A stretch of 64,000 nt of DNA. Source: Epiperipatus broadwayi. Its lineage: Eukaryota; Onychophora; Udeonychophora; Euonychophora; Peripatidae. How positions within the stretch are numbered: the stretch's first letter is position 1; each line of letters opens with the position of its first letter. Below are positions 9,984-21,824 of the stretch, one piece after another. The stretch is taken from the NCBI GenBank assembly GCA_028023455.1, contig JAQFVV010006203.1, positions 6,850,821-6,914,820 on the forward strand, read 5' to 3'. Position numbers and translations under genes: made by a program. The notes below the pieces were generated by a model. That model was given only the letters and a program-made list of their open reading frames with translations, did not search any database and was not told the origin of the DNA.

Positions 9984-12800
9984 CTTTTTTTTTTTTATTA
10001 AGGAAAATACACGTACAATTACAATATAAATTTTGTTGGTATACATTTGTTTGGATTTGTTATACATATTATAACAATCATTAATAAATAATTTTCCAAA
10101 TTAGAAAATATATCCATGATATCATGATCAGAGCAAAAAGCTCATCGTTCAAACTTAGTTTATAATTGTTTTATATCAAAGAACAACTGGCTCTTCATTT
10201 AGTGACTTAGCCAGTGATCATTGTGCAGTCCATATTTTGATTGATAGTGATCATTTGTCATTCTCCATCTAACTGAACCATTTTTTAATCTTGAATTAAA
10301 TTCTTTAATTAGCATGGCTGAGGAGTGGCTCTTCATCCAGTGGCCTAAAGTTGCTCCCAAGTGTCCCCGAATAGCTTTTCTGGCGTTAATAAGTGATCCC
10401 TAAACATAGTCCTTTGAATAAATTTTTTACACACCTCCCATGGTTCTTTATTTCCCTGTTTAAAAACTAAATAATTCCTCGTTAACCATACAGCATGAAG
10501 CAGGAACCTTCCCATTCTAATTGCAGCAAAGACACCACTCTTTATAGCATCCCTGATTCTTAGAATTTTCATGTTAGCTGGCAGTACTCTGCTTATGATA
10601 TTTTGTCTAGCAGGTCTCAAAAATGGGCAAGCAGTAAAAATATGTTTAATAGTTTCATCTGCGACTTTACATACGCTACATAGTGGTTCTATTTTTGAGA
10701 AATTTTCTATGATTTACCAAAAAATGATTGGTTGGCAAGGCTTTCAAATTTAATTTTATGATAAAGTCAATATGTTTGGCTTCCAAGTAGCAAAATTTTA
10801 GATTCTGATTAGTAATTTGGGAGATAAATCAAGCCCAGTAGTTAAATCAGTAATGTTTGCATGCATGTATTTGTAAACTTGCCAGTAAGTGTTAGTGTTG
10901 TCAATAATTGATGCTGTAACTTTGAAAAATTTGTTGGCATATGCTAACAGCTCCATGGCCCACTTTGTATGGGTGGCGGCATGTCAGAAAGTTCAGTCTC
11001 ATCCTATACTGAGTCCACTGGCAATCTTGGATTCATTGCCTCGAACATTGATAGGGATTTCTGAATGAAGAAGGTGTTGAGATCATGCAACCTGAGCCCG
11101 TTCAGGTCTTTCGGTCTCTGCATCTTGGCTAAACTGATGAGTACTGTTTTCTTCTTCCACAAGATGAAGACTGAGTTTATTGCATTCTGAAAGGACCTGA
11201 TTGGTTTAAGAAGTGGCATGAAGTAATTAATTCGCGGAAGCACCAACATATTAATCAGTGCTGCCTTACCCAGGAGTGATAAGTAGATTCCTGAGAGAGC
11301 ACTTGCAACCTTTTTGGGTTTTTCTAGAATGCTGTTTTGCAGTGCTCTTCTCATAGCTGATCTGAACAGCACCATGGGAAATCCAAGAAAGTTTTGAGGT
11401 TTCCCCGAGAATCTTGGAGAAATTGCTGTCACCCAATGGATCTTCCAGGTAGCAGATTTCTCAGAGTTTATTCTTAGCCCGTATCTCTCAGTGTATTCAT
11501 CCAGCAGTTTATATAGTTTGGACAAGTATTTATGTGAGGGGAGGAAGATTGTAATGTCATCAACATATGATATGTGGTGAACTTCCTCCCCTAGCACTGG
11601 GACAAATACCCCAGGAAGATGTTTCTCAATAGCTGTTAATAGAGGATTTACATAGGCTATGAAACACAAGGTGCTAGGAGGTGACCCCTGGGATATTGAT
11701 GTGGTTTAAACCCTGGGGCCAAAGAGCCATCCAATGATGTATATATTGATCTATTTAGCAGCATATTTGCTATGATTCTGATGTAAACTTTGGGTACCCC
11801 ATAGCACTCCAAAATTGAGAATAAGTTTGCAGGCACCACAGAGTCAAATGCTGCTGCAAAGTCCACCTGCACTACAATAGGTCCTGATGCCTTCTTAGTC
11901 CTTATATACTCCACCAATAAGGCAAATTTTCTTACTGCCTCAATGGTGGATGATCCCTTGCAGGCAAATGGACATTTTACTGAGCAGCTGCTGTTGGATT
12001 TTATCCTTAACGAGTGATTCGATGATTTTTACTAATAATGGAGTTACTGATATGGGTCTTAAATTAGTTAATGGATTCAATGCCTTTTTGAGAAAAGGTA
12101 CAAGCGCAATAGGGTACAGATCAGGGATGATCTGAAATTCCCCGGCCAGCACACCAATGGCTTGATGGATTATTTTAACTGTGGAATTACTCAGGAGTAA
12201 CAGGACGAATTGTGGTATCCCATGAAGGCCCAGATGTACATGTTCTGGACCTCATCCAATAGAGAATTTGTTGCTAAGTAATGGCATACTCTTGCAACAC
12301 TGGGTCACCTTGCCAAACATTTCCAATCTCGTAACTGGAATTTCGCAACTTGTTCCTGAAGTGATCATCTATTTTCTCCAACATAGTGCTTCCTATGTAG
12401 TGACAATTATCTATGGACAGCATTGAAGGTGTGGGTCTTCTCCGAGCACCAATGGCCCACCTCAGGTAGCTTCGTGTCCAGTTGTTCTTTGTGGATAAAT
12501 AGATGTTGGCTCTTTTTACTGCAATATAATTTGCAAGCACCTTCTGTTTGTCTCTGTAGCTTTTTGAGGCTAAGGATCTCTTCCACCCTGGCCTCCATAG
12601 TGTTAGCTCACTGACTTTTTCCGCTATGGTATTCAGCTCTTTTAGCAGTCTTGTGGGCCCCTTGGTTCATCTACTGAAGGTGTTGATCAGAGAACCTAAG
12701 ATTTTACATCTTGACTGACAAAATCTAGAACTTTTCACAATTATGATCATTCCTTCTATGCATGTAAACAAAAACTTATATATATATATATTGCATTTTA
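9984..12800 (-). mobile_element. 5'-truncated non-LTR retrotransposon (LINE)
   Basis: Read on the minus strand, the element runs from about 12740-12800 to a 13-base T run at 9984-9996, which is the reverse complement of its poly-A tail. It encodes a degraded reverse transcriptase (see 10990-12600). Upstream endonuclease sequence is absent, so the copy is 5'-truncated. Similar A/T strings (GCAAATTTTATATC at about 9971 and GCATTTTATATATC at about 12793) may be a worn target duplication, though in such A/T-rich DNA this is weak. The post-RT region (GLRLHDLNTFF) resembles L1/Tx1-type elements more than RTE elements, but the clade is uncertain. Confidence 0.8.
10345..12650 (-). pseudogene. broken LINE reverse transcriptase
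   Basis: Segments in minus-strand order: a pre-RT part at 12274-12600; NLRPISVTPLLVKIIES (RT block 1-2) at 11940-12152; VQVDFAAAFDSV (catalytic motif A) at 11657-11917; then, after a frame change near 11690 within the conserved QGSPPS block, YVDD (motif C) and GLRINSEKS at 11004-11669; and a thumb/C-terminal part with GKAALINMLVLPRINY. A last frame lies at 10345-10620. Stops and frame shifts separate all blocks, so no active enzyme can be made. Both catalytic aspartate motifs are still readable. The sequence between 10620 and 11000 carries the connecting region in broken form. Confidence 0.85.
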
Positions 12801-13685
12801 TATATCTTAACAAAGTTTGGAATAACATCAGTTCATCTTTTCTTTTTTTAATTTAATAAAGTGTTCTGTAAAACAGACAAAATTATAACAGGAATAAAAT
12901 GTAATTAAATGAGGTAATTGATAAAATTATAAAGCAATTAATATCACAACTTTAGTTCCCAATAAATTAAAGCTCAAAAGTGATGCATTTGTAAACATCA
13001 TGATGAAAATGTGATTTTCAATAACAGTGTTGCCAAATCTTTTTAATGTTTAAAAAAAAAAAAGAGGGAGAAAATCTATCCATGTGGAAAATATTAGGAT
13101 AATAATTCATCAATAATTAACTGAATAGTTAAGTGCAGTGGTGGAATGAGAACTCTTCAAGATCAATGGATTATGATTCCAGTTCTGTAGCCTCTGATGC
13201 TTAAACTATATTATGAACTCCTGAATAATAAACTTTGATTATTATTTATATTAATAATAATATTAGTAACACTCTCCAATTCAAAAGTCATATGGTACTA
13301 ATGCTGAAGCGGATAAAAGCTGATGAAATATGCAGAAAAATTAAGCTAATGGAAAATAATAATGAGTTTAAAGACATGCCAAGTCATCAATTCATTTGTA
13401 ATTTAGTCTAATTTGTGAAAAGTATCCCAATATTTTAACTCTTTCATTCTTAGTTATTTTCCAGACCATCAGTTTTTACTGGTATTTTATCAAATATGCA
13501 TTTCTAAAGGTACACATTAGCCATCAGTCTATAATACCTCTTTATCTATTGTGAGGACTAATTATTGTATTTTGTTTTTTATAATCTGGACATTTGATTA
13601 TTCATTAGACTAACCCAGAGAAACAGGATCCTTTACACTAGCTAATAATTATTAAACATCTATTTACTGATTACTACTGCATTGG
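12801..13685. other. AT-rich spacer
   Basis: A patch at 13130-13200 (GTGGTGGAATGAGA then GATTCCAGTTCT about 35 bases later) faintly recalls the A and B boxes of a tRNA-derived SINE, but the match is too loose to call. The rest holds poly-A, poly-T and (TAA)n-like sequence and no gene. Confidence 0.45.
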
Positions 13686-13687
13686 CC

Positions 13688-13855
13688 AACAACTGACTAC
13701 CATGTTCCCCCCAAAATAAGATCTAACCAGAAAATAAGCCCTAACATGATTTTTCAGGATGTTGATAATATAAGCCCTGCCCCAAGTATAAAATCTAATT
13801 AAGATTGTCAGCCGGATGGATGGATTGGTATCATTCATCCCTTGAAACACATGAC
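13688..13855. repeat. interspersed repeat of the AATAAGnCC type
   Basis: Contains ACCATGTTCCCCCCAAAATA, AGATCTAACC, AAAATAAGCCCTAACATG, a TTTTTCAGGATGTT segment and ATATAAGCCCTGCCCCAAG. The internal echo of AAAATAAGAYCTAACC and AAAATAAGCCCTA suggests it was built from a short repeated module. Sequences of this style occur as non-autonomous DNA elements in many animals, but I cannot name the family with confidence. A related decayed copy lies at 19790-19905. Confidence 0.5.
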
Positions 13856-13859
13856 AGAC

Positions 13860-15865
13860 ATATAGAATTATAAAGTAATAAATAACATTCAAAACATTTA
13901 TATATACCGCTAGCATAAAAGTATATATATATTGAAATAATGTAAATGTTACTCAATATTATTTTGCTAGCAGACTACTAACTAATTGTTTTAATAAACT
14001 TGCAAACACAATTTTTCTTTTCATTTATCAATCTGCTTGCATTCATTCAGTCTGATATGAGAATTCTTCCTTCATCTGACTTACGACTGTATAAATTGTA
14101 AATAAATCAACATTGTTATCTGAAATGGCTGAAACTTAATACTAGCAGGCGATCTCAGTTAATAAATTAATCAAACCAGATTAACGTTTCATATATTATT
14201 TTTAATTAAATATTACTAAAATCAACAACATATAAGTAACTTTTAATATTCTCATACATAATGAGCAGGCCAGCTGTGTGGGTATGAGGCACCTTTGTGC
14301 AAGATAAATTATAGTGCCTCTAGTCTCATTAACAGATCTGGCTTGAGTGCATTGCAGTGGCACATGGGCCACAGGTCTGCTTGAGCTATGTCTTTTGCAA
14401 AAATTTAAAAACATTTTTTCACATACTAAATAAAATTATATTTCCTTTTTAATTTGTAAGCCCTACAACGAACATGTGAAAATACAATTGTAGATGTACT
14501 AACTACACAGTAATGCAGACATTTTAGTTATGTTGCTTGCCTAAATGTTTCAGAATGTTCTTGGTTATATTAATGTGAAATCAACTCTTTGTTAGCATTT
14601 TTATGTATTGAATCAGAATACAGAGAAAATAATAATAAAATTATGACGATGTTATTAATGGATTCACAATAAAACATTGAAGAAAAAAAATTTTTTTTTT
14701 GCTTTATATGTATTCTATTTTTTTTTTCAAATATTGATTCAATAAAATTGCACACAATCATATTTGTAATAAATAAACAATTATTTATATATTAGCAGTA
14801 CCAATTTGTGCAATTTTAATATATCTATATTTGCAAGTAAAATTATGTTTTTATCATGTGAAACAGACCCCCTCTCCCATGAAATAAAATTAGTTAATTA
14901 AAACAATGAATTCTACATAATTTTATTTTACAAAAGACAATAGAATATTTAAAGATTATAATTACATTTTTATCTTTTTATTTATTAACTCTCCTGACTG
15001 ATGGTCACTATGTGATAAATAGCAATTAGTTTAATTAGGTCAACTCTAACCAACTTCTTGTTTTTTTTACTTTGTGTTATTTGGAATCTCGGTAATAGAA
15101 TTTTTTTTGCATGCTTGTTATTTTAGTTTAAAAGTCACATGATATAATTAGGGATTTTAAGGATTTACCTTACTTTTACTTAAGGGGAAAATTTTTCACA
15201 CTTATATTGTTTTATTTGATAAATTTTTAAAAGTCATATCATGCCTTCCAGTTTTTTTTGTTTCATGATAAATTGTAATAAGGGGAAAAAAATCAAACAA
15301 TTGGATTTTTCTATTAAAATAGATAAAGTATTTTGTAGATATTTTTCCAATTTAGCAGTTAAAAGTGAAGTTGTATAGGTATTACAATAATGCCATGTTA
15401 ATGATATACGTGCAATAATATCTTTTTAAAAAATAACTTAACTAATTCCATTAGCAACAACTTGATAAAAATACATGCTTTTTTAAAAAAAGCCAACTCT
15501 CACAAATAACTTGTTTACATTTTCTATTAACAAAAATATCCTCTTCTGTTTTTATTCAATAATAAAATACACTACTTTATTAGAGTATTTAATTTTTTAA
15601 TGCTTATTATTAAGTCATATTATATACATTATACTCTTTTCAACAATAAGGACAATAAGCCAGGATTTATTTGAGGGAAGAATTTTAAATTTTCATACTT
15701 AGATTGTTCATTCAATAAATTTTTAGAAGTTATTAAACCTTTGCATTTTATTTTATTTATTTATAGGTTACATTGGATAATTAATAAAAACAATTAAATA
15801 TTTTGATGTGCAATATCTTTTTAAAAATTATGTTTTTTACTCATTTTGTTTTGCTTAGATTTGCA
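13860..15865. other. AT-rich stretch with one complex patch
   Basis: The block 14235-14400 is richer in G and C, with GCAGGCCAGCTGTGTGGGTA and CATTGCAGTGGCACATGGGC, and is probably an old repeat copy. I do not recognise it and it has no long frame. The remainder is A/T-rich filler with homopolymers, ending at the left end of the TIR element at 15866. Confidence 0.45.
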
Positions 15866-17315
15866 GGTTGTCATCGATGAACCAACATATCCCACTGGAT
15901 GGCGCTGTTTTCGCGCTAAAACACATAAAAATGCCGTTTCCGCGGCCGACATGTTCGAACCCGCGTTTTCTACAATACAACCTTTTATGTAGTACTACAG
16001 ATTACAGGCTGCTGTGTCGCGTCACAGTACAGCATGTATGTTTACGCAGCAAATACATTTTCCCAATTCGCACAGTTTATAAAAAGGTTACGGCTTGGGG
16101 AGAGGGTGTGTTTTTTTTAATTGAATGGAAATGTTATTTTCATTGGATTTTTTTTTATTTTAAAGTATTGAAATGTTCAGATTTTGTAAAGTAATAATTA
16201 ACAGACTTTTTACACCGTAGAGTATTGAAGTTTTAAGTAGTAAATGTTGACGAGATATATGTATAAAGTGAATTGGAATTAGGTAATGCGTCAAGTAATG
16301 TACTGTTCGTAACATTTCCACGAGTGTGTATATTTTTGAAATAAAAAAGAGCGTTAACACAAAAATATCCAGTAAGAAAAGTACATTTGAACACTGTTTT
16401 TTTAACTACTTCAGCTTCAAGCCGCCATATTGAACTTTTTAAAATAATGGCCTGAGACACAATTTTCATAATAACTTCAGTTTTAATTATGTTAGAACAA
16501 GAACAATTACATTGCTAGAAACTAGAAAAATTAAGAAAAACAATAAGCATAAAATAAATAGTGATAACTATATAAAAAAATAAGGAAAAAAAAGAAATTT
16601 TCACATTCGAAATAATTATTATTTTATTGTTTGTTCATAATTTGGAAATTAACATTAACTAAAATTCAAAATTCATCTTCAGTGATAATTTCTTTCTATT
16701 CCTTACAAAATTATCTTTCTAAACATGTATAATATGTCTTACCTGAGATAATCCACAGCTTCACAATCTCCAAACAAAGTCGGATATGACTTGTTCATTT
16801 CTATCTTGTACCCCAAATGTTCTAAATGTCAAAGGCGTCTATAAAGAAAAAGATTCATCCTAATAAAAGATACAAAAGAAATCATCATAGCAATTGGCTT
16901 CTTGTCTGTCTAAAACTAGAAATTGTAGGCTACTTTCTATATCACTGATAAAATGAGTTTTATCTCTTCATTTTATATTTTTTGTGTGTACAATAGTGAT
17001 GTTTATATTCATTGTGATCACCAATGATGTTTATATTCTTTATGCAGTGCACAAGTGATGTTTATATTTTTTATGTACAGAAGTGATGCTATCTTGTTAT
17101 ATTTATTGTATCACAGATATAATTTATTTGCATATAGTCTATAGACTTGAAAATAATGTTATGAAACATATAGCAAAAGCAAAGCATGATCAAGCATAAA
17201 CATAAACAAGAATCAGAATTGGATTATATGTTTGTGTATGCAATGTCTGTCTGTATACATTTGTTTATTAGTCTTATAACTCATTGCTTGTAAACCATAT
17301 AATATAAACATAATT

Positions 17316-17351
17316 AATGGTTTTCAAAAAGTATACTTTTTGAAAATCATT
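17316..17351. repeat. 36-base palindrome
   Basis: AATGGTTTTCAAAAAGTA is followed directly by its near-perfect inverse (TACTTTTTGAAAATCATT) with one mismatch. It could form a short cruciform. It sits within about 40 bases of the midpoint of the TIR element at 15866-18724. Confidence 0.8.
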
Positions 17352-17394
17352 ATTTTTATAAAAATAAGAGGATTAGTGTACATAGAACTTTAGA

Positions 17395-17665
17395 AAATTA
17401 CGATATGAATTATATACTAATAAGTTAATTACGATATGAATTCTATATGAGTAAATATATAATTACAAACTAAATCACACTAATTTTTCGATAAATATGA
17501 ATTCTATGTGAGCATAAATAAATGTATTACAAACTACCTTTAGAAAATTATGATAAATATGAATTCTATACGACCATAAATATATAATTACACACACACC
17601 AATTTTTCGATAGATATGAATTGTATATGAGCATAAATAAATAAATATATAACTACAAATTAGCA
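17395..17665. repeat. ~60-bp tandem array
   Basis: Four to five imperfect units share TTTCGATAAATATGAATTCT, then ATATGAGCATAAATA and ATATATAATTACAAACT. Units are visible near 17400, 17435, 17490, 17545 and 17605. The A/T content and small indels make the unit edges soft. It lies inside the family-1 TIR element. Confidence 0.65.
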
Positions 17666-18298
17666 CACACTAATTACAAACTAAAATTAATAAAAAATAT
17701 ATTTTTTCAAAAAATTAAAAAAAATTAAAAATTTTTACTTACGAATAATTACGTTCTTAGTCTGTTGTAAGCCTTGTTTGAGAATAATACCGAAGAAAAC
17801 TTCACTTGCAGCCGTAAAACATTTTATGTCTTTTATTGTTTCGTGATAAGTACAAAAATTACCAAAAAAAAAACAAAAAAATTAAATACTGTGGTTGATT
17901 AAAAAATTCGCCAAAAATCTAAATTTTGACCGATTTTTTTGAAATAAAGATCGTTTGAAAGCTAACATATATAGCTAAAAACGGCCATATTTTCTTCGAC
18001 GTCATCATTATACTTTTTACGTCAGCAAAGAAAGAAAATAGCACATCATCAAATGAGCACCGAAGGGCGCAAATGACGCCGACAAACCGGAAGTAGTTAA
18101 ATGTCATAAAAAGCATATATTATAAACATTATATATATATATTTGTCGTTGTTTAAAAAAACTTTTAGTTTTTTTCTTATTCTCCGACTACTGTTATACT
18201 TTGTTGAATATAGTTTACGTTTATTGTTATCATTTATTTTATAGATGTTAGTAAAAAAAAATATTTACAAAAATACGATTTTGATATTTTTTATTTTA

Positions 18299-18340
18299 AC
18301 CGTAAACCTAACCCTAAAGCTAACCCTAAAACTAACCGTA
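18299..18340. repeat. telomere-like CCCTAA motif cluster
   Basis: Plus strand reads ACCTAACCCTAAAGCTAACC and CTAAAACTAACC, so the core CTAACCCTAAA repeats with an 11-base period rather than the 6 bases of a true telomere. It is too short and irregular to be a fused telomere. It probably arose by slippage inside the TIR element. Confidence 0.5.
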
Positions 18341-18724
18341 ACAACTTTTACTTTTAGTTGTGATTCTATTTGAAATAAAAAATAGCTGTAAACAACAACA
18401 AAAAAAAAGCCGTAACCCCAGTAAAAAAATCTCCGATAGAAAATTGATTTTTCTAATAAAAAGAAAATTAAAAAAGACAAATCAAATTGTAATTTGTTTA
18501 TTTTATTTTACATTTATTATTATCATTTAATTTGTATACGTTAATAAAAAATATTTAAAATTAAATAATATTTAAAAAAGACAAATTTCTTTTGTTTTTA
18601 TTTTCGCATTACAAAAAACACATCAAAATGATTATAATTAACGGCCCACGAATGATCATATTTTATAGTTTTAGCATGATAACTGTGCCATCCAGTGGAA
18701 TATGGTTGCTCATCGACGAGAACC

Positions 18725-19115
18725 AAAGACATCATAGTTTTTAGCCAGAGCACAAGTAAAAAGCTAATACTGATTAAAAAAAGATAATATCATTATTAAA
18801 AATAGGAAAAGCTATTTAATAAAATGTGTAAAAAAATAATATGGCATAATAAAAAACAAAAATATTGCCTTTAAAAATAGTTTACACAAGCAGAATTGAT
18901 CCTAGGATCTTACATTCAGAAGTCCAACATTCTTATCACTACTCTAAACTGAATAAGACATTTGATCCATATAACAAATCATTGATAAGTTTAATTTGGT
19001 CATATGAAGAATTACTGTAATTATGAGACAACATTTTTATAATAACTTTTATTTTTAAATAAATTGTTAATAATAATGTTATTTTTTGTATAAATTAGAT
19101 ATTTAAATATAAGTG
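18725..19115. other. spacer with a tRNA-like stretch
   Basis: Apart from the tRNA-like patch described at 18893-18965 this is A/T-rich filler without a gene. Confidence 0.5.
18893..18965 (-). repeat. tRNA-like sequence, probable SINE head or pseudo-tRNA
   Basis: On the minus strand: TTTAGAGTAGTGATAAGAAT resembles a D-arm/A box, TTGGACTTCTGAATGTAAG an anticodon arm, and CTAGGATCAATTCTG a T-arm/B box. The parts come in the right order and at about the right spacing. The stems do not pair well enough for a functional tRNA. It is best read as the tRNA-derived head of a SINE or as a dead tRNA copy. Folding with a tRNA covariance model would decide. Confidence 0.4.
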
Positions 19116-19615
19116 ATTGAGGAATTTAAATATTTTCATTTACATATAAATTGCATTAATTATAGCAACAAAAGGGCTTCAGATTGTTCACTTTTATATA
19201 ATGAAAGAATATATATTTCGAGGCTCTTGCAGTTGTCACAACATGTCTAAGTAAAGAAGTAGTAAAGAAAAAGAGAATAAAGAAGTATTCTATTTATATT
19301 TAAATAAAAAGAATGTTTTTTTTTTTAAAAATAAAGTGATTCAAAAATCTAAACATGTACATATAAGTTTTATTAATTATTGCAACAAAATGGTGTCTGT
19401 CTTTTTAGTTTAGCATAATGATAAGAGTATATATAGTAGTATATTTCGATCTTGAGCCTGGAAATTTAAGGCTCTAGCAATTGTCACACTAAGTTTAAAT
19501 AAGGAAGTATTCCACTCATTTAAATAAAATTTTACATTCAGAATGTATTTATAACAATAAAGCTGATTCAAAAATGTAAACATTTTCATTTACATATAAA
19601 TTTTATTAATTGTAT
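19116..19615. repeat. ~225-bp tandem repeat, 2.3 units
   Basis: The string ATTTTCATTTACATATAAAT with TTATTAATTATTGCAACAAAA recurs at 19116, 19338 and 19565. Between copies, TTTCGAGGCTCTTGCAGTTG and TTTAAGGCTCTAGCAATTG match, each followed by TCACA and an AAGTAAAGAAGT/AATAAGGAAGT motif. Unit 2 has an extra TAGTTTAGCATAATGATAAG stretch that looks tRNA-like. The third unit is only a start and runs into unrelated sequence at 19616. Confidence 0.65.
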
Positions 19616-21100
19616 TGGCACCTTCATGATGTAGCACCTTTGTGCCCTACACAACCTGCAGCCGTGATAGCAGCAGTAAAAATTATTTTATGTGCTGTTG
19701 ATATTGGTAATATTGAATAAATGTAGATTTTTGTACTTAAATACATTAAATTTTTTTATTTGAATAAATATATATATATTGTACATGAAAAAAGTAAAAT
19801 ATCCTCTGAAAATAAACCCTAAGCCATCTTTTGGACCAAAAATTAAAATAAGACCAGGTCTTACTTTCAGGGAAATACCATATGTAAAAGAAAAAATCCC
19901 AAGTCTTGACACCTGAAAAATTTTTCAAGATATATCCAGCCTGGACTATGACTGTAATTTTTAAAGATTTTGATTAATGAAGACAATCTATTATGGAGTT
20001 GTTGAATTTTTTGAAAAAAAAAATCACAATTTTAATTTTAATTTTTTAGTAACTGAAAATATTGAAATATCTTTTTTAATTAATAGATAATATCATTACT
20101 TTTGGAGAAGTATTTCTTTTATTGTTTCACATAATCAACTTCTAATTTAGAAAGTCTGCACTAAATTTAATTAAATGAAAAATAGTTTAAAAATTGCTAT
20201 TTTTATATATATGTTAAAATAAATACACATATGTAGCGATTTTTCCCGCCTCATAATAGTATAGTAGATATTTTTATTTATATCTAGTTTTATTATATTT
20301 GTATATAAAATTGATTTAATTAATAAATAAAATGTAGAAAATAGATGGGTAACGCTAAATACATATATATAGTTATCAACATCTATTTGAAAATTTTAAT
20401 TATATTTTAGGTATGTTAATGGTGTGGGGGTGGAATAAGATAGCTTTATTGTAAAAAAAAAATTACGTAAAGAATGTAAGAAATTCTATAATATTGAATA
20501 AATTGATTGCACATAAAAATTTATCTATAATTTGATTAGACCCAGACAATAAAATTAGACCTGGAGCCAAAATAACAAAAGAAAATAATTTTTTATTTGA
20601 TGACTATTTTAAATGTTCTTAAAATTAGAACTAAAGTGTAAAAGTTTTAATAAGAAAATGCCAAGTGAAAGAAGGAGGGGAATTATTTGGAATGACATAA
20701 AAAGAAAGTGTTTTCAAAAGTGATTTTTTTTTTTATACCTTGTTTGAAAAAACTTCATATTTTCTGGCTAGATCAACTGTGATTCCACTCAGGGAATACT
20801 TTTTTCACATATCCAGTGTCCAGAAAGGATGAAGAACCATCAGTGAACTAGTCTGAGAATTGTCAATGTGCAGTGTGGATTTCTGAAAATAATAATGGTA
20901 CTTATGTATTAGTCCTGCAAAGTATTAGACCTACCACATTTTTTCACATTCATATCAGTTCACTGATAACTTTATAATTTTGTGATCTGATCAAATAACA
21001 TGTACACTTGGATCTTGTACAAACTTAAAATGATAAATTCATTAAAATGGACCACATATACATGGATATTTTTTGCAAGATTTACAGTTATCAGCAGTCT
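19616..21100. other. non-coding stretch with an old DNA-element fragment
   Basis: At 19790-19905 the strings TGAAAATAAACCCTAAGCC and AAAATAAGACCAGGTCTTAC followed by TTTCAGGGAAATACC form a short inverted arrangement. They resemble the repeat at 13688-13855 and are likely a worn copy of the same type of element. The rest, including 20700-21000, has no gene or element end that I can support. Confidence 0.45.
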
Positions 21101-21102
21101 GA

Positions 21103-21255
21103 ATATGTATGTGAAAAGGCATAGCTGTTCTAATACTTGAAAGAAATTGCGTCAGATTAAATCTAACTATACTAATAATATGTATATGAAAAGGCATAGC
21201 AGTTCTAAGATGTGACAGAAATTGTATCAGATTAAATCTAACAATACTAAAAATA
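21103..21255. repeat. 75-bp tandem duplication
   Basis: Two units at 21103 and 21178: ATATGTATGTGAAAAGGCAT, AGCTGTTCTAA, GAAATTGCGTCAG, ATTAAATCTAACTATACTAA. They differ at about a dozen positions. A further ~90-base echo (CAATACTAAAAATATGAATT, AAAAATGAATCTTA) recurs between 21240 and 21400 as a separate degenerate series. Confidence 0.75.
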
Positions 21256-21824
21256 TGAATTTCACTCAAAAATGAATCTTAGAAACTACATTTTTAACAA
21301 TACTAAAAATATAAGTTGACACAAAAAAGATAAAATATGATTTCTAACAATACTAAAATGTGAATTTTACTTAAAAATGAATCTTAAAAAAGTACATTTT
21401 TAAAATATTGATTTGACATAAAAAGTGTGACATGCCACAAAACAATCACTAAATTACAAAATACCCAAAAATATTATTTTAAAAACCCTAAAATATATAC
21501 ATGCAATACTTACCGTATAATATAACAGGAATTGTCATGATGAAACAATCAATTTGTCTATTCTATTTTAAGTGGATAAATTTTTATCCCAAAAATGGAA
21601 ACCAAAACTAACATTTTTTATTTTTTCCAAATTGCATACTTATTTAATACATGATTGTGCAGTATAATGCCTGCATGGGATCTTGCCCAGAAATGTTAAT
21701 AAGTAAATTATTTTTAAAAAATCAAGAAAGAAAAATAAAAATATAAATTAGTACACTTTTATTATTTGTTCAATCTTGTGGAGAAATTTTTCATATCAAC
21801 CAGTATACATTTGCATCTTCATTT
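21256..21824. other. AT-rich spacer beside the Merlin remnant
   Basis: Contains the degenerate echoes of AATACTAAAAATATGAAT described above and otherwise A/T-rich sequence. It may include the 3' flank of the Merlin element, whose inverted ends I could not find. Confidence 0.4.

Larger units (their letters stand above)
15866..18724. mobile_element. 2.86-kb TIR element, family 1
   Basis: Left end: GGTTGTCATCGATGA, then CCCACTGGATGGCGCTGTTT and CTAAAACACATAAAAATG. The right end read inward on the minus strand has GGTTCTCGTCGATGA, then TCCACTGGATGGCACAGTTA and CTAAAACTATAAAATATG. The arms align over roughly 85 bases (15866-15950 and 18640-18724). The left flank is GC-richer (15880-16100) than its surroundings. 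The interior lacks a transposase and carries tandem repeats (17395-17665), a 36-base palindrome almost at its midpoint (17316-17351) and a telomere-like motif (18299-18340). No convincing target duplication is seen. Part of the TIR (GGATGGCGCTGTTT through CTAAAACACATAAAAATG) recurs in the element at 41914-44206. Confidence 0.75.

Noticed and set aside
9971-12807. GCAAATTTTATATC/GCATTTTATATATC as a proven LINE target duplication
   Set aside because: The match is imperfect and such strings are common in this A/T-rich sequence; kept only as a possibility.
13130-13200. Possible tRNA-derived SINE
   Set aside because: A- and B-box matches are too loose and no second copy was found in the window.
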